From assembly GCF_009664975.1 (NCBI RefSeq), contig NZ_WJXB01000001.1, positions 992,001-1,056,000 of the forward strand: a DNA stretch of 64,000 nucleotides, written 5' to 3'. How positions within the stretch are numbered: the stretch's first letter is position 1; each line of letters opens with the position of its first letter. Source of the DNA: Paenibacillus monticola (GTDB lineage Bacteria; Bacillota; Bacilli; Paenibacillales; Paenibacillaceae). The translations under genes and the position numbers were made by a program. This document shows, piece after piece, positions 38,287 through 47,692 of this stretch. The notes under the pieces were generated by a model. The model saw only the letters and a program-made list of their open reading frames with translations, made no database searches and was not told where the DNA came from.

Positions 38287-38324
38287 GGATTCTATTGTAC
38301 GAAATACATTAGAATCCTTTTTTT
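38287..38324 (+). terminator. Rho-independent terminator
   Basis: GGATTCTA (38287-38294) and TAGAATCC (38310-38317) form a perfect eight-pair stem followed by seven T. It ends the racemase-family gene, so the kinase pair downstream needs its own promoter. Confidence 0.75.
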
Positions 38325-38381
38325 AGCCAAATTGGACATTTCTAATGTACGTTCTGCAATGAAAGAGAAAGGTGAACGCGG

Positions 38382-39812
38382 ATGGAAAAGCTGAAGCTGG
38401 ATGAGATACAGAGCAGATTTGCCGAGCCAGACTCACAACGTCTGGAAGAGCTTTTATCTGTAGCCCTTAAGAGTAATCACAGTAAAATTATTGTCCTGGA
38501 TGATGATCCAACAGGTGTGCAGACGGTACATGATGTAACGGTAATCACCGATTGGGAGTTAGAGAGCATTCGAAAGGGGTTTCTTACCCCTGAGAAGGTG
38601 TTTTTTATCCTGACGAATTCAAGAAGCTTTACCGCAGCGGAAACGAGTGCAGCACATCAGGAAATTGCCGAGAATATTATGACCGTCTCCCGGCAGTTGG
38701 ATCGAGATTATATGATTATCAGCCGTGGGGATTCCACTATGCGAGGGCATTATCCGCTGGAGACTGAGGTTATAAAAGACAGCATCGAAAGCAAAGTGAG
38801 CTACAAATTTGACGGTGAGATCCTTTGCCCTTTTTTCAAAGAAGGCGGTCGGTTCACGGTTAATAACATTCACTATGTTGCGGATCATGGCCTGCTGACT
38901 CCCAGTGGCGACACGGAGTTTGCCAGAGACAAAACCTTTGGCTACACTTCATCCCAGCTCGGGGAATGGGTGGAGGAGAAAACCGAAGGCGCCTTCCTGT
39001 GTGACAGTGTGACGATGATCTCTCTGGAAGAGCTGAGAGCTTGCGAGATCACGGCTATTGTGAAGAAGCTGAAGGCTGTAACAGGCTTCAATAAAGTGAT
39101 CGTTAATGCGCTGGATTATTGCGACTTGCAGGTGTTTTGCATCGCTTTATATGAGTCGCTGGCTGAAGGGAAGAAGTTTCTCTATCGCACAGCCGCGAGC
39201 TTTGTAAGGGTGATTGGCGGAATCAGTGAACAGCCACTGCTGACAGCGGAGAAGCTTATAGGTTCGGGGAACGGCCATGGAGGCCTAATTGTTGCAGGGT
39301 CGCACACCGCAAAAACTACAGCACAGCTGGAACAGTTGAAGCACGGCAGCAATGTGGTCACGCTAGAGTTTAATCAGCATTTGATGGTGGAGTCGGAGGA
39401 GATCGTGCAGCGTGAAATCGCTAGGGTAATTGAACAGTGCACACTTCTACTGAGTCAGAATAGAACTGTTGCCCTCTGTACACGGCGTGAACGACTGGAT
39501 TTGAACAGCGGTAATAAAGAGGATGAGCTGAGAATATCCGTCAAAATCTCTGATGCGTTAACCAGCATTGTCGCCAGTTTGCAGATTAGACCCCGCTTTA
39601 TCATTGCCAAAGGAGGCATTACCTCCAGCGATATCGGAACCAAGGCCCTGAAGGTGCAGCAAGCTATTGTTGCCGGGCAGATCAAGCCAGGTATTCCGAT
39701 ATGGATATGCGGGGAGGAGAGCAAATTCCCGCAGTTGCCCTACGTTATTTTTCCGGGGAATGTCGGAGAAGAGTCTACGCTTAAAGAAATTGTAGAGGAG
39801 CTAACCTCATGA
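38382..39812 (+). CDS. Four-carbon acid sugar kinase family protein (DUF1537)
   Basis: A 476-residue member of the DUF1537 kinase family, whose known members phosphorylate acid sugars such as 3-oxo-tetronates and 3-oxo-isoapionate. The N-terminal substrate domain shows LDDDPTGVQTVHDV (about 39-52), ILTNSRS and ISRGDSTMRGHYPLE. The C-terminal nucleotide-binding domain (about 290-470) has VAGSHTAKTTAQLEQL and IAKGGITSSDIG. It is translationally coupled (ATGA overlap) to a beta-keto acid cleavage enzyme, a pairing that differs from the usual partners (aldolase, isomerase, PdxA-like dehydrogenase). The substrate is therefore probably an unusual acid sugar. GAAAGGTG is the likely ribosome binding site. 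Confidence 0.88.
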   Translation: MEKLKLDEIQSRFAEPDSQRLEELLSVALKSNHSKIIVLDDDPTGVQTVHDVTVITDWELESIRKGFLTPEKVFFILTNSRSFTAAETSAAHQEIAENIMTVSRQLDRDYMIISRGDSTMRGHYPLETEVIKDSIESKVSYKFDGEILCPFFKEGGRFTVNNIHYVADHGLLTPSGDTEFARDKTFGYTSSQLGEWVEEKTEGAFLCDSVTMISLEELRACEITAIVKKLKAVTGFNKVIVNALDYCDLQVFCIALYESLAEGKKFLYRTAASFVRVIGGISEQPLLTAEKLIGSGNGHGGLIVAGSHTAKTTAQLEQLKHGSNVVTLEFNQHLMVESEEIVQREIARVIEQCTLLLSQNRTVALCTRRERLDLNSGNKEDELRISVKISDALTSIVASLQIRPRFIIAKGGITSSDIGTKALKVQQAIVAGQIKPGIPIWICGEESKFPQLPYVIFPGNVGEESTLKEIVEELTS

Positions 39813-40606
39813 GAAAGGTAATTATCTCTGTTGCCCCAACCTCTGCTCAAGTCACCGCTATTGATCCGACTGAGCTTGCACGGGAGGTGCTGGAAGCTAG
39901 ACAGGCAGGAGCCGCCATGGTCCACATGCATGTAAGAGATCGTGGAGGACAGCTTACTGCGAATATTGAGGTGTTTAAAGATACGGTGGAGCAGATTATC
40001 CGTGAGAGTGACATTGTAATCCAAGCCTCGACAGGTGGCCTGTCTGAGCTGACTATTGAGCAGCGCTGTGCACCCTTAGCTTATGACAAGGTAGAGACCG
40101 TCTCCTTGAATGTGGGATCAGTGAATCTTGGGGAGGCCATTTATCGGAACCCGCTTGGCGAGGTGAAGTATTGCGTGGAACAGATCCTAGAGAATCATAA
40201 AGTTCCAGAAATCGAAATTTTTGAGCTGGGCATGATTCATACGATGCTGGAGCTGGATAAGCAGTTTAACCTGCCGAAGCCGATTCTATTTGATCTTGTG
40301 TTGGGCCATCAGGGTGGCGCACCAGCCACTATTGAAGCCTTGATCGCTTTGCGAAGCTGCGTTCCGCGGGACGCCCTGTGGGGAATTACTCATGCAAGAC
40401 GAAGTGATTATTCGATTATTACGGCAGCTATCGCGATGGGAGCGAGCCTTGTCCGGATCGGCTTTGAGGACAGTGATTATCTTGCTGAACACGAGCGCGC
40501 CAGCAGTAATGCCCAGCTTGTAGCGAAGATAGCGAGTATTATTGAAGCTATGGAATTTGAGGTTGCCAGCCCGGAGGATGCGCGAACTATACTGAACGTT
40601 CGATGA
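39809..40606 (+). CDS. Beta-keto acid cleavage enzyme family protein (BKACE, DUF849)
   Basis: A 265-residue TIM-barrel protein of the BKACE family. Characterised members cleave a beta-keto acid with acetyl-CoA to acetoacetate and a shorter acyl-CoA, using zinc. The zinc-binding pair H39 and H41 appears in MVHMHVRD, with further motifs QASTGG, SLNVGSVN, EIEIFELGMI and GASLVRIGFED. It shares a four-base overlap with the DUF1537 kinase. Together they suggest a route in which a keto acid sugar is phosphorylated and cleaved, or two alternative entries to one pathway. The true substrate cannot be read from the sequence. Confidence 0.88.
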   Translation: MRKVIISVAPTSAQVTAIDPTELAREVLEARQAGAAMVHMHVRDRGGQLTANIEVFKDTVEQIIRESDIVIQASTGGLSELTIEQRCAPLAYDKVETVSLNVGSVNLGEAIYRNPLGEVKYCVEQILENHKVPEIEIFELGMIHTMLELDKQFNLPKPILFDLVLGHQGGAPATIEALIALRSCVPRDALWGITHARRSDYSIITAAIAMGASLVRIGFEDSDYLAEHERASSNAQLVAKIASIIEAMEFEVASPEDARTILNVR

Positions 40607-40643
40607 TGACTCGATGAAGGTGGAAAAGTGAGATTGTAAAATA

Positions 40644-40685
40644 GAACCCGCAGACACTTTACAGGTGCCAACGGGTTCTTTGTTA
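40644..40685 (+). terminator. Terminator after the BKACE gene
   Basis: GAACCCG (40644-40650) and CGGGTTC (40672-40678) form the stem. The T-rich TTTGTTATTTTT follows. Confidence 0.65.
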
Positions 40686-40694
40686 TTTTTAATT

Positions 40695-41015
40695 TCAATC
40701 TCCACCACCGCCGCCAGCGTCACCACCACCAGAGTCGCTATGGCCGCTATGACCACCGCCACCAAAGTCGCTATGACCACTATGGCCCCACCCACCGGAG
40801 TCATGAGGATTGCTGGGAGAAGAATCATTAGAGCTCTGTCCATTCAGTAAATCTGGAGTAGAGGCGACCAAGAAGGAAAGGCTTGTTGCATCATCATTGA
40901 GATTGCGTCCACGTCTGCTACTCCTGCTCCGTCTTTCATGGTTGTTGTTATCGCGCAGGAGAGCCCGTATCACAATAAATACAAACACCACTATTACTAT
41001 AACGCCAATGCCCAT
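40695..41015 (-). CDS. Small membrane protein with Gly/Ser/His-rich tail
   Basis: A 106-residue protein of unknown function. One N-terminal membrane segment (about 4-20, GIGVIVIVVFVFIVI) is followed by a strongly basic stretch (HERRSRSSRRGR). The low-complexity tail is rich in Gly, Ser, His and Asp, with GGGHSGHSD-type repeats, and ends GGGGGD. I chose ATG 41015 because AAGGGAG is well spaced for it; a GTG two codons earlier is too close. His/Asp-rich tails can bind metal ions, but that is only a suggestion. Confidence 0.6.
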   Translation of the reverse strand: MGIGVIVIVVFVFIVIRALLRDNNNHERRSRSSRRGRNLNDDATSLSFLVASTPDLLNGQSSNDSSPSNPHDSGGWGHSGHSDFGGGGHSGHSDSGGGDAGGGGGD

Positions 41016-41071
41016 AGTCACGCTCCCTTTAGAAGTCGTTCCAAAAGTTATATTCCCTAAATTGTACCATA

Positions 41072-42328
41072 CTAATTTCTGAATTGTCTTGGCGTAGTCC
41101 CGGTATATTTCTTGAATACCTTGGTAAAATAGCTCTGGTCGTTAAAATGGAGCCGGGTTGCGATATCTGACAAGGTAACGCCGGAATACTCCATTAGGCG
41201 TTTGGCTTCTTCAATTCGTTCCCGTTGAATATAATCACTGACCGCGATTCCGGTCTCCTTCTTGAACAGCTGGGAGAGATAGCTCCCATTCAAGCCCGCC
41301 ACCTCCGCCAGCTTGTCCAAAGAAAGCTCCTCATACAAATGGTTGAAAATATAGTTCTGGCAGACCGCCGCGGTGCGTGACAGCATCGTGGTTCGAGTGT
41401 CCTTGACCTGATCGGCAAAGTCGCATAGGGCGTCGAGGACGGCGTTCTCTACGGCAGGAACATCCCTCAATTCTTCGATGTGCTGAATATGGAAGTCACT
41501 TAAAGTATAGGCGATCTCCCAGAACAGCCCCCCACCAATAGCTGCGCGTGTTGCCAGCGTAATAGAAGCAACTGCCAGATTTTTTTTGCTGCGCAGATGG
41601 CTTTTTTTGGAGAGCAGTCCGTATTTCTCCTCGGAAAAGGTGGCGTGCGTGCGCAGCAGCTCCGCTTTATTTCCGTTTTGGATATGGCGGAACAAATCCT
41701 GTTCCTGCATAGGTTCGTGGTGCAGCCATATATTCTCGCGCCGGAAGGAAACATTCAGATCGGGGCTCCCGACTGGTTGCTGCTTCGGCTTTGAGGTGCG
41801 GGCGTCCAGCAGTAACTCGGTAATAGATAAGGTTTGGCCAGTGACCAGTGTGTATAGCAGCATAGCAGCATGGTACAATCTCGTCCGGGTTAGTACGGTT
41901 AGGTTGCGGTAATAGTGCTGCCACTGCTCCTGTAGCCCCAACGGAATATTATTATCGCGCAGTAGATTCGCTGCTTTGCTCTCGGTAAGGGGTTCGTAAA
42001 GAGAGGGCCCGACCACGATTGTTCCAGCGGTTTGGTGCCCAGACGTCAAAGGGAGAATAATGAAATTCTCCAGCGAATGGGTGGTGCGGATGATAGGTAT
42101 GGGTGTAGTGGCCACCACAGCAAGATCAATCGGACTGGCAGAGTCTATAGGGTCCGTAATCTCCTTAAGCATCTCCCCAAAGTCAGGAGTCAAAGGGCGA
42201 CCTTCTAACGATAACGGCAGTTGATGCACAATCCCCCGACTGGAGTCCAGCACAAACACGGGAGTCTGGTAGGCCTCAAAGATTAATTTGCAAATATACT
42301 GCATTCCTTCTTGATCCTCCAGAGTCAT
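41072..42328 (-). CDS. AraC-family transcriptional regulator
   Basis: A 418-residue regulator, transcribed away from the GH3 gene at 42443. The C-terminal AraC domain (about 315-415) has two helix-turn-helices, LDKLAEVAGLNGSYLSQLFK and LSDIATRLHFNDQSYFTKVFK. The N-terminal part (about 1-300) is not a receiver and probably binds a small molecule; it has no kinase partner. I chose the ATG at 42328; a TTG directly before it gives the alternative start. It most likely controls the neighbouring beta-glucosidase. Confidence 0.88.
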   Translation of the reverse strand: MTLEDQEGMQYICKLIFEAYQTPVFVLDSSRGIVHQLPLSLEGRPLTPDFGEMLKEITDPIDSASPIDLAVVATTPIPIIRTTHSLENFIILPLTSGHQTAGTIVVGPSLYEPLTESKAANLLRDNNIPLGLQEQWQHYYRNLTVLTRTRLYHAAMLLYTLVTGQTLSITELLLDARTSKPKQQPVGSPDLNVSFRRENIWLHHEPMQEQDLFRHIQNGNKAELLRTHATFSEEKYGLLSKKSHLRSKKNLAVASITLATRAAIGGGLFWEIAYTLSDFHIQHIEELRDVPAVENAVLDALCDFADQVKDTRTTMLSRTAAVCQNYIFNHLYEELSLDKLAEVAGLNGSYLSQLFKKETGIAVSDYIQRERIEEAKRLMEYSGVTLSDIATRLHFNDQSYFTKVFKKYTGTTPRQFRN

Positions 42329-42442
42329 CAATATTTATCTCTCCCATCTAATGAAAATACCAATAATACAATGATAATGCCATAAATCCCGAATGAAGTC
42401 TATTAGAATGGAAATAGTAAACGTATTCAGAGGAGGCAAAGG

Positions 42443-44716
42443 ATGACAACGAAAATACAGAATCTCATCTCACAAATGACACTCGAAGAGAAAGCTGGGC
42501 TCTGCTCAGGACTGGACTTCTGGAATACTAAAGGCATTGAGCGGTTGGGAATCCCGGCTTTAATGGTGACGGATGGACCGCATGGCTTACGTAAGCAAAA
42601 AGAAAGCGCCGACCACCTTGGCCTCCACAATAGTGTGGCAGCGACTTGTTTTCCTTCGGCGGCTGGGTTGGCCTCCTCTTGGAACCGCGAATTAATCGGA
42701 CGTGTTGGGGAAGCGCTAGGCAAGGAATGTCAGGCGGAGAATGTTGCCGTTCTGCTCGGCCCGGGCACGAATATTAAACGCTCTCCACTGAACGGGCGGA
42801 ATTTTGAATATTTTTCGGAGGACCCTTATCTCTCCTCGGAGATGGGTGCGAATCATATCAAGGGCGTGCAGAGCCAAGGCGTTGGCACATCTTTGAAGCA
42901 TTTTGCCGCTAATAATCAGGAGCATCGCAGAATGTCCATCGATGCTGTAATTGATGAGCGCACCCTGCGCGAGATTTATCTGGCCAGCTTTGAAGGCGCC
43001 GTTAAGCAAAGTCAGCCTTGGAGCGTAATGTGCTCCTATAATCGGGTGAATGGGGAATATGCTTCTGAAAGTGAGTATTTGCTGACACGGATTCTTCGAG
43101 ACGAGTGGGGCTTTGAGGGTTTGGTTGTCTCCGATTGGGGGGCGGTGAACGAGCGGGTTAAGGCATTGCAGGCCGGATTAGAGCTGGAAATGCCATCGAG
43201 CGGAGGCATCGGTGATGCCAAAATTGTAGCCGCCGTGAATAGTGGTGAGCTGTCAGTAGAAACGTTGAATTTGGCGGTAGAGCGGCTGCTGACATTTATT
43301 TATAAGGCGGTGGATAATCAACAGGAGAACGCTACGTTTAATATAGACGATCACCATCAGCTGGCGCGGGAAGTGGCGCGGGAGAGCATGGTACTGCTGC
43401 GTAATGAGGACGGGATTCTGCCGCTCTCCAAGCAGGGCACTGTTGCCATTATCGGCGAGTTCGCCAAGAAGCCGCGTTATCAGGGCGGAGGCAGCTCGCA
43501 TGTGAATCCGACCCGCCTGGATGAAGCTTTTGCCGAAATACAGGCCATTACCGGAGATGCTGTAGAACTGCTCTATGCTCAAGGCTATGAGCTGGATTCT
43601 AAGGAGATTAACGAGGTGTTGCTGCAAGAGGCGCGCGAAACCGCGGCCCAAGGGAAAGTAGCGGTGTTGTTCCTCGGACTTCCAGATAGCTATGAATCAG
43701 AGGGTTATGACCGTAGTCATCTATCGCTTCCAGAGAGTCATCAGGCGCTAATTGCAGCGGTAGCCGAAGTCCAGCGTAATATCGTAGTCGTACTCAGTAA
43801 CGGGTCGCCGGTGGAGATGCCGTGGATCACCCATACCAAGGGAATTCTTGAAGGATACCTCGGCGGTCAGGCCTTTGGTGGTGCGATTGCCGACTTGCTC
43901 TTTGGAGAAGTTAGCCCCAGCGGCAAACTGGCGGAGACCTTTCCGCAGAAGCTGAGCGACAATCCGTCTTTTCTGAATTTCCCTGGCGAAGGCGACAAGG
44001 TGGAGTATAAAGAAGGTCTGTTTGTCGGCTACCGTTATTATGATAAAAAAGAAATCACACCGCTATACCCATTCGGCTTCGGACTTAGCTACACGGAGTT
44101 TCAATATAGCGATTTGTTGCTTTCCGCAAGCCAAATGAATGATGCCGAGACCGTACAGGTCACTGTTACTGTCAAGAATACTGGCAGCCGTCCGGGCAAA
44201 GAAATTGTTCAGCTGTACGTAAACGATGTCGAGAGCAGTGCGATTCGCCCGCTGCAGGAGCTGAAGGGCTTCCAGAAGCTGGAGCTTCAGCCAGGGGAAG
44301 AGCAAACAGTAACTTTTGAGCTGAACAAACGCTCCTTCGCGTATTACAATGTCCATCTCAGTGATTGGCATGTGGAGAGCGGAGCCTTTACGATAAGCAT
44401 CGGCTCCTCTTCACGGGATATTCGCCTGTATACTTCTATTGAAGTAGAATCAACTACGCGCATTGCACCGGTTAGTTTCCATCGCAATACGACCGTCGGC
44501 GATCTGCTGGTGAACCCACTTACTGCAGACAGAGCGAAGAAGTACAGCGGTATCTTTGGCTTGGAGGACGCCATGGACGATAACCCGGATATGTTCGAGG
44601 CGATGATGAAGTATATGCCACTCCGAGCGATGATCGGGTTCGGTCTGGGCAAATATACCGAAGAGAATTTGGCAGAGGATCTTCGGGAATTAAACGCACT
44701 GGTGGCTGAGCAGTAA
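42443..44716 (+). CDS. Beta-glucosidase, glycoside hydrolase family 3
   Basis: A 757-residue GH3 beta-glucosidase without signal peptide. It shows [11 protein letters not shown] early, [11 protein letters not shown] (substrate-binding His) and the nucleophile D231 in [10 protein letters not shown]. The alpha/beta sandwich includes [29 protein letters not shown] follows, and the FnIII-like domain spans about 555-635. The last about 100 residues form an extra helical tail. AGAGGAGG lies ahead of the ATG. It probably hydrolyses imported cello- or other beta-gluco-oligosaccharides. A weak cre-like AGTAAACGTATTCA lies at 42416-42429 in the divergent promoter shared with the AraC gene. Confidence 0.92.
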   Translation: MTTKIQNLISQMTLEEKAGLCSGLDFWNTKGIERLGIPALMVTDGPHGLRKQKESADHLGLHNSVAATCFPSAAGLASSWNRELIGRVGEALGKECQAENVAVLLGPGTNIKRSPLNGRNFEYFSEDPYLSSEMGANHIKGVQSQGVGTSLKHFAANNQEHRRMSIDAVIDERTLREIYLASFEGAVKQSQPWSVMCSYNRVNGEYASESEYLLTRILRDEWGFEGLVVSDWGAVNERVKALQAGLELEMPSSGGIGDAKIVAAVNSGELSVETLNLAVERLLTFIYKAVDNQQENATFNIDDHHQLAREVARESMVLLRNEDGILPLSKQGTVAIIGEFAKKPRYQGGGSSHVNPTRLDEAFAEIQAITGDAVELLYAQGYELDSKEINEVLLQEARETAAQGKVAVLFLGLPDSYESEGYDRSHLSLPESHQALIAAVAEVQRNIVVVLSNGSPVEMPWITHTKGILEGYLGGQAFGGAIADLLFGEVSPSGKLAETFPQKLSDNPSFLNFPGEGDKVEYKEGLFVGYRYYDKKEITPLYPFGFGLSYTEFQYSDLLLSASQMNDAETVQVTVTVKNTGSRPGKEIVQLYVNDVESSAIRPLQELKGFQKLELQPGEEQTVTFELNKRSFAYYNVHLSDWHVESGAFTISIGSSSRDIRLYTSIEVESTTRIAPVSFHRNTTVGDLLVNPLTADRAKKYSGIFGLEDAMDDNPDMFEAMMKYMPLRAMIGFGLGKYTEENLAEDLRELNALVAEQ

Positions 44717-44740
44717 TCCATAACCAGCGCATTTACACAA

Positions 44741-44771
44741 AAGGCAGCAGCCCAAATGATGGGCTGCTGCC
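44741..44771. terminator. Bidirectional terminator between convergent genes
   Basis: AGGCAGCAGCCCA and TGGGCTGCTGCCT form a perfect 13-pair stem with a five-base loop, between the converging GH3 gene and the 44787 gene. Short AT-rich tracts flank it on both sides. Confidence 0.75.
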
Positions 44772-44786
44772 TATATTTATCCTGCA

Positions 44787-45944
44787 TTAAGGAACTAAGA
44801 TGAGTAGCTTCTGCTCAGGTATGTAGTGGAAGCTAGTACAATTCCCTATGTATTCTGCAAGAATAGCTTTGGTACGGATATCGTGAAGCAGTACATGACC
44901 TGTGGAGAATTTCTGGGTAAGCGCATAGCTGCTGTTTGCGAAGCGTAGGGTTCGCTCCATATAGGTTGTAAACAGTCGTTGTCCGTTGCTGGTATCATAC
45001 AGATCATGGGTGGAATCCGTTTTCTTTAACCCGAGTACTTCGGGGTATTCAATAAACACCTTCTCGAATCTGTTCCTAAGATTGATTTCTGTGCGCTGTT
45101 TAGTATCCACATCGTATAATACAACCTCAGAGCAGTGATCAGGGAAACAATGTTTATAGGCACCGACAATCCCAGGATCCGAAAGGCTTAACCCGATAAA
45201 ACCGTTCAGCGGATCAGTGTGCGTAATAATGTAGGATTCGTCGATAGGCTGTTGGGTATGTACCAAGTCAATAAAAGTGTTGAACTCTATAACGGCTAAG
45301 CTCTGATAAGCTATGTCACTGCTAGTGTTGGATGTTCTGATAGCAAGGTGAGGGCCGCGATTAGGGCTTACAACTTCGATTGAATCCATATATATCAGAG
45401 AATCATTGTCGCCTAATCGGTCTGGAATGATAGTTTGGGTCTGTTGTTCAATATCAATGAGCAGATGGTGAGCGTAGCGTGACCCTGCTCCTCTGGCCGG
45501 GTAAGGCAGTTGCGGAATTCCCACAACTAGATAACGGTCGCTGATTCCGAACATTTGGATGGCCCAGAGTCCTGATTTCACATCACCAGCAAGAATATCC
45601 TCCAACTGCAGGTTATATACTTTTCGCTCGCTCATGTCACGGCAATCCAACTGATGAATGCTAACCTCGGCTAACTGATTAACCCAGGTGATGTAGGCAA
45701 AATAAATACTGTTCTGCGCTGATGTTTTACTCTCCAAATATACCTGTGGTTCATAAGCAAAATATTCAGTCGTTTCGTTCAGGTAATCATACTTGAGAAT
45801 ACCCGCCTGAAATCCCGACTCAAAGCTAAAATCTTCATCATAATTCCGACTTACCGTAAACACAGCATATTGATTATCCAAAGTGATTCCTGAATATAGA
45901 ACATATTGATTTTCGTATCCGGTAATATATTTGATGTTATGCAT
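44787..45944 (-). CDS. Unrecognised protein, possibly a beta-propeller
   Basis: A 385-residue protein whose family I do not recognise. It has no signal peptide or membrane helix. Repeated short beta-strand segments of the form YLVVGIPQ, HLAIRTS, VVLYDVDT and VLLHDIRT, spaced about 40-50 residues apart, suggest a WD40/TolB-type propeller. The ATG at 45944 follows AAAGG; a GTG three codons upstream overlaps it. It stands alone between the GH3 and GH30 genes. Its function is unknown. Confidence 0.65.
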   Translation of the reverse strand: MHNIKYITGYENQYVLYSGITLDNQYAVFTVSRNYDEDFSFESGFQAGILKYDYLNETTEYFAYEPQVYLESKTSAQNSIYFAYITWVNQLAEVSIHQLDCRDMSERKVYNLQLEDILAGDVKSGLWAIQMFGISDRYLVVGIPQLPYPARGAGSRYAHHLLIDIEQQTQTIIPDRLGDNDSLIYMDSIEVVSPNRGPHLAIRTSNTSSDIAYQSLAVIEFNTFIDLVHTQQPIDESYIITHTDPLNGFIGLSLSDPGIVGAYKHCFPDHCSEVVLYDVDTKQRTEINLRNRFEKVFIEYPEVLGLKKTDSTHDLYDTSNGQRLFTTYMERTLRFANSSYALTQKFSTGHVLLHDIRTKAILAEYIGNCTSFHYIPEQKLLILVP

Positions 45945-46009
45945 GCTGAACACCTTTCTGGAGATCTTGTATTAGACTTCTTCTATTATACCTTATAGCC
46001 TTTCATTAA

Positions 46010-46096
46010 ATGTCCAGGTTAAAAAAGTGCAAGTCAACACGGCAGTTTTGTCCAATTTAATAGGCTATCCTATAAGATATAATGAAAGCGCAATCA
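46010..46096 (+). promoter_or_regulatory. GH30 promoter with TGTCCA motifs and cre-like site
   Basis: TGTCCAGG (46011-46018) and TGTCCAAT (46049-46056) precede TATAAT (46078-46083). The last T begins a cre-like TGAAAGCGCAATCA (46083-46096), one mismatch from consensus. The same order, with related spacing, is found upstream of the sugar-binding protein at 50628. CcpA bound here would cover the -10 region; TGTCCA may be bound by the response regulator at 49464. Confidence 0.5.
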
Positions 46097-46205
46097 AATA
46101 TGATTATATCTGTTTTCTCTTGAGAATTCCCACTATTTAAGCAAAATTATTCTTATCTTACCAGATTAATGGACACACTACTGACGATATAGGAGGTTGC
46201 GGGAT

Positions 46206-47564
46206 ATGCATAAGCATGAGTTACAATGGTTTTCCAGCACAGAAGATTTACCTTGGGTGGAGGAACTAATAGATCAGATATCGCTATTACCACACACAGC
46301 CGACGGAGCAAGAGTCAATCTAACCGTCACCTCGGAAACATTTCAGATTTTGGAAGGCTTCGGGGGCTGCTTTAACGAGTTGGGTTTCACAGCACTTGCC
46401 CATTTGTCGGATCAGGATAGAGAAACGGTAATGCATGCTTTGTTCCATCCAGAGGGCGAGCAGCGGTTCAGCATTTGTAGACTTCCGATCGGTGCTAGTG
46501 ATTATGCACTGGATTGGTACAGTCTGAATGAGCAGGATGGGGACTATGCGATGGAGCATTTCTCAATTGAACGTGACCAGCTAATGCTGATTCCCTATAT
46601 AAAAGAGGCTCTGGCGCTAAATCCAGACTTGAAGTTATTCGCATCTCCTTGGAGTCCGCCAACATGGATGAAATTTCCAAAGTCTTATAACTACGGTACG
46701 CTGCGCTGGGAACCGGAAATTCTGGAAGCTTACGCTTTATATTTCGTCAAATTCGTTGAGGCTTACCGCGCAGAGGGGATTACGATTCATCAGGTGCATG
46801 TACAGAATGAGGTAGTCGCAGATCAGAAGTTCCCTTCCTGCGTATGGACTGGAGAGCAACTGCGTGTATTTATCCGCGATTACTTAGGACCGGCGTTTGT
46901 GCAGCATAATCTGGATACGGAGATTTGGCTTGGTACCATCAATGCTCCGGAGCCATGGGATGAATGGCTGAAGAAAAAATCCACGGATTATGATGCCTTC
47001 GCCAGCGTAGTACTTAGTGATCCCGAGGCGTACAAGTACGTAAAAGGCGTCGGTTACCAATGGGCTGGCAAACATGCGATCCAGCGCACTGTGCAGAGTT
47101 ATCCAGAGCTGCGATATATGCAGACTGAAAATGAATGCGGCGACGGGGAAAATACCTGGTTCTATGCCAAATATATCTTTAACTTATATCAGCATTATTT
47201 CATGAATGGTGTGAATGCTTATATTTATTGGAATATGCTGTTGGAGCCCCGAGGACGGAGCACTTGGGGCTGGGAGCAAAACTCGATGCTGACTATAGAT
47301 CCTGCAGTGGGACAAGCCGTAAGGAATCCAGAGTATTATGTGATGAAGCATTTCTCACGATTCACGAGTCCGGGTGCAGTAAGAGTTGGACTCAAGGGAC
47401 CATGGAGCGGCAATGCAGTAGCCTTTAAAGGAACGGATGGTCGTATAACTCTAGTGATCTCCAATCCGTTTGACGAGCAGCGGACGCTGAACTTGAATAG
47501 TAATTCTTCCTTGCACTCCTTTGTACTTGCACCACAATCCTTTCACACGATTGTCCTGAACTAA
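46206..47564 (+). CDS. Glycoside hydrolase family 30 enzyme (glucosylceramidase-like)
   Basis: A 452-residue GH30 enzyme, likely an intracellular beta-glucosidase, beta-xylosidase or beta-1,6-glucanase. The family opening ILEGFGGCFNE is followed by the acid/base E202 in HVQNEV and the nucleophile E308 in MQTENECGDG. The C-terminal beta-sandwich lies at about 385-452. I chose ATG 46206, nine bases after AGGAGG; an in-frame TTG at 46197 abuts that site. No signal peptide. It sits just upstream of the second two-component system and transporter and shares promoter features with the transporter. Confidence 0.9.
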   Translation: MHKHELQWFSSTEDLPWVEELIDQISLLPHTADGARVNLTVTSETFQILEGFGGCFNELGFTALAHLSDQDRETVMHALFHPEGEQRFSICRLPIGASDYALDWYSLNEQDGDYAMEHFSIERDQLMLIPYIKEALALNPDLKLFASPWSPPTWMKFPKSYNYGTLRWEPEILEAYALYFVKFVEAYRAEGITIHQVHVQNEVVADQKFPSCVWTGEQLRVFIRDYLGPAFVQHNLDTEIWLGTINAPEPWDEWLKKKSTDYDAFASVVLSDPEAYKYVKGVGYQWAGKHAIQRTVQSYPELRYMQTENECGDGENTWFYAKYIFNLYQHYFMNGVNAYIYWNMLLEPRGRSTWGWEQNSMLTIDPAVGQAVRNPEYYVMKHFSRFTSPGAVRVGLKGPWSGNAVAFKGTDGRITLVISNPFDEQRTLNLNSNSSLHSFVLAPQSFHTIVLN

Positions 47565-47692
47565 AGGAATTAGGAGCTTAAGGTTCACTGCAATTCTATG
47601 GCATAATCCAAAGGCTAACGTCCTGTTTCGCAGGGTGTTAGCTTTTTGAAATATTAGAGAAGCTAAACGTTTACGGAAAGGTGGAAGCCACA

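Noticed and set aside
38334..38344. Reversed TGTCCAAT box upstream of the DUF1537 gene
   Set aside because: A single eight-base match is expected about twice by chance in a window of this size, and the accompanying -10/cre arrangement is absent.
47664..47677. cre-like TAAACGTTTA ahead of the second histidine kinase
   Set aside because: Only the central palindrome fits; three defined positions of the cre consensus are wrong.
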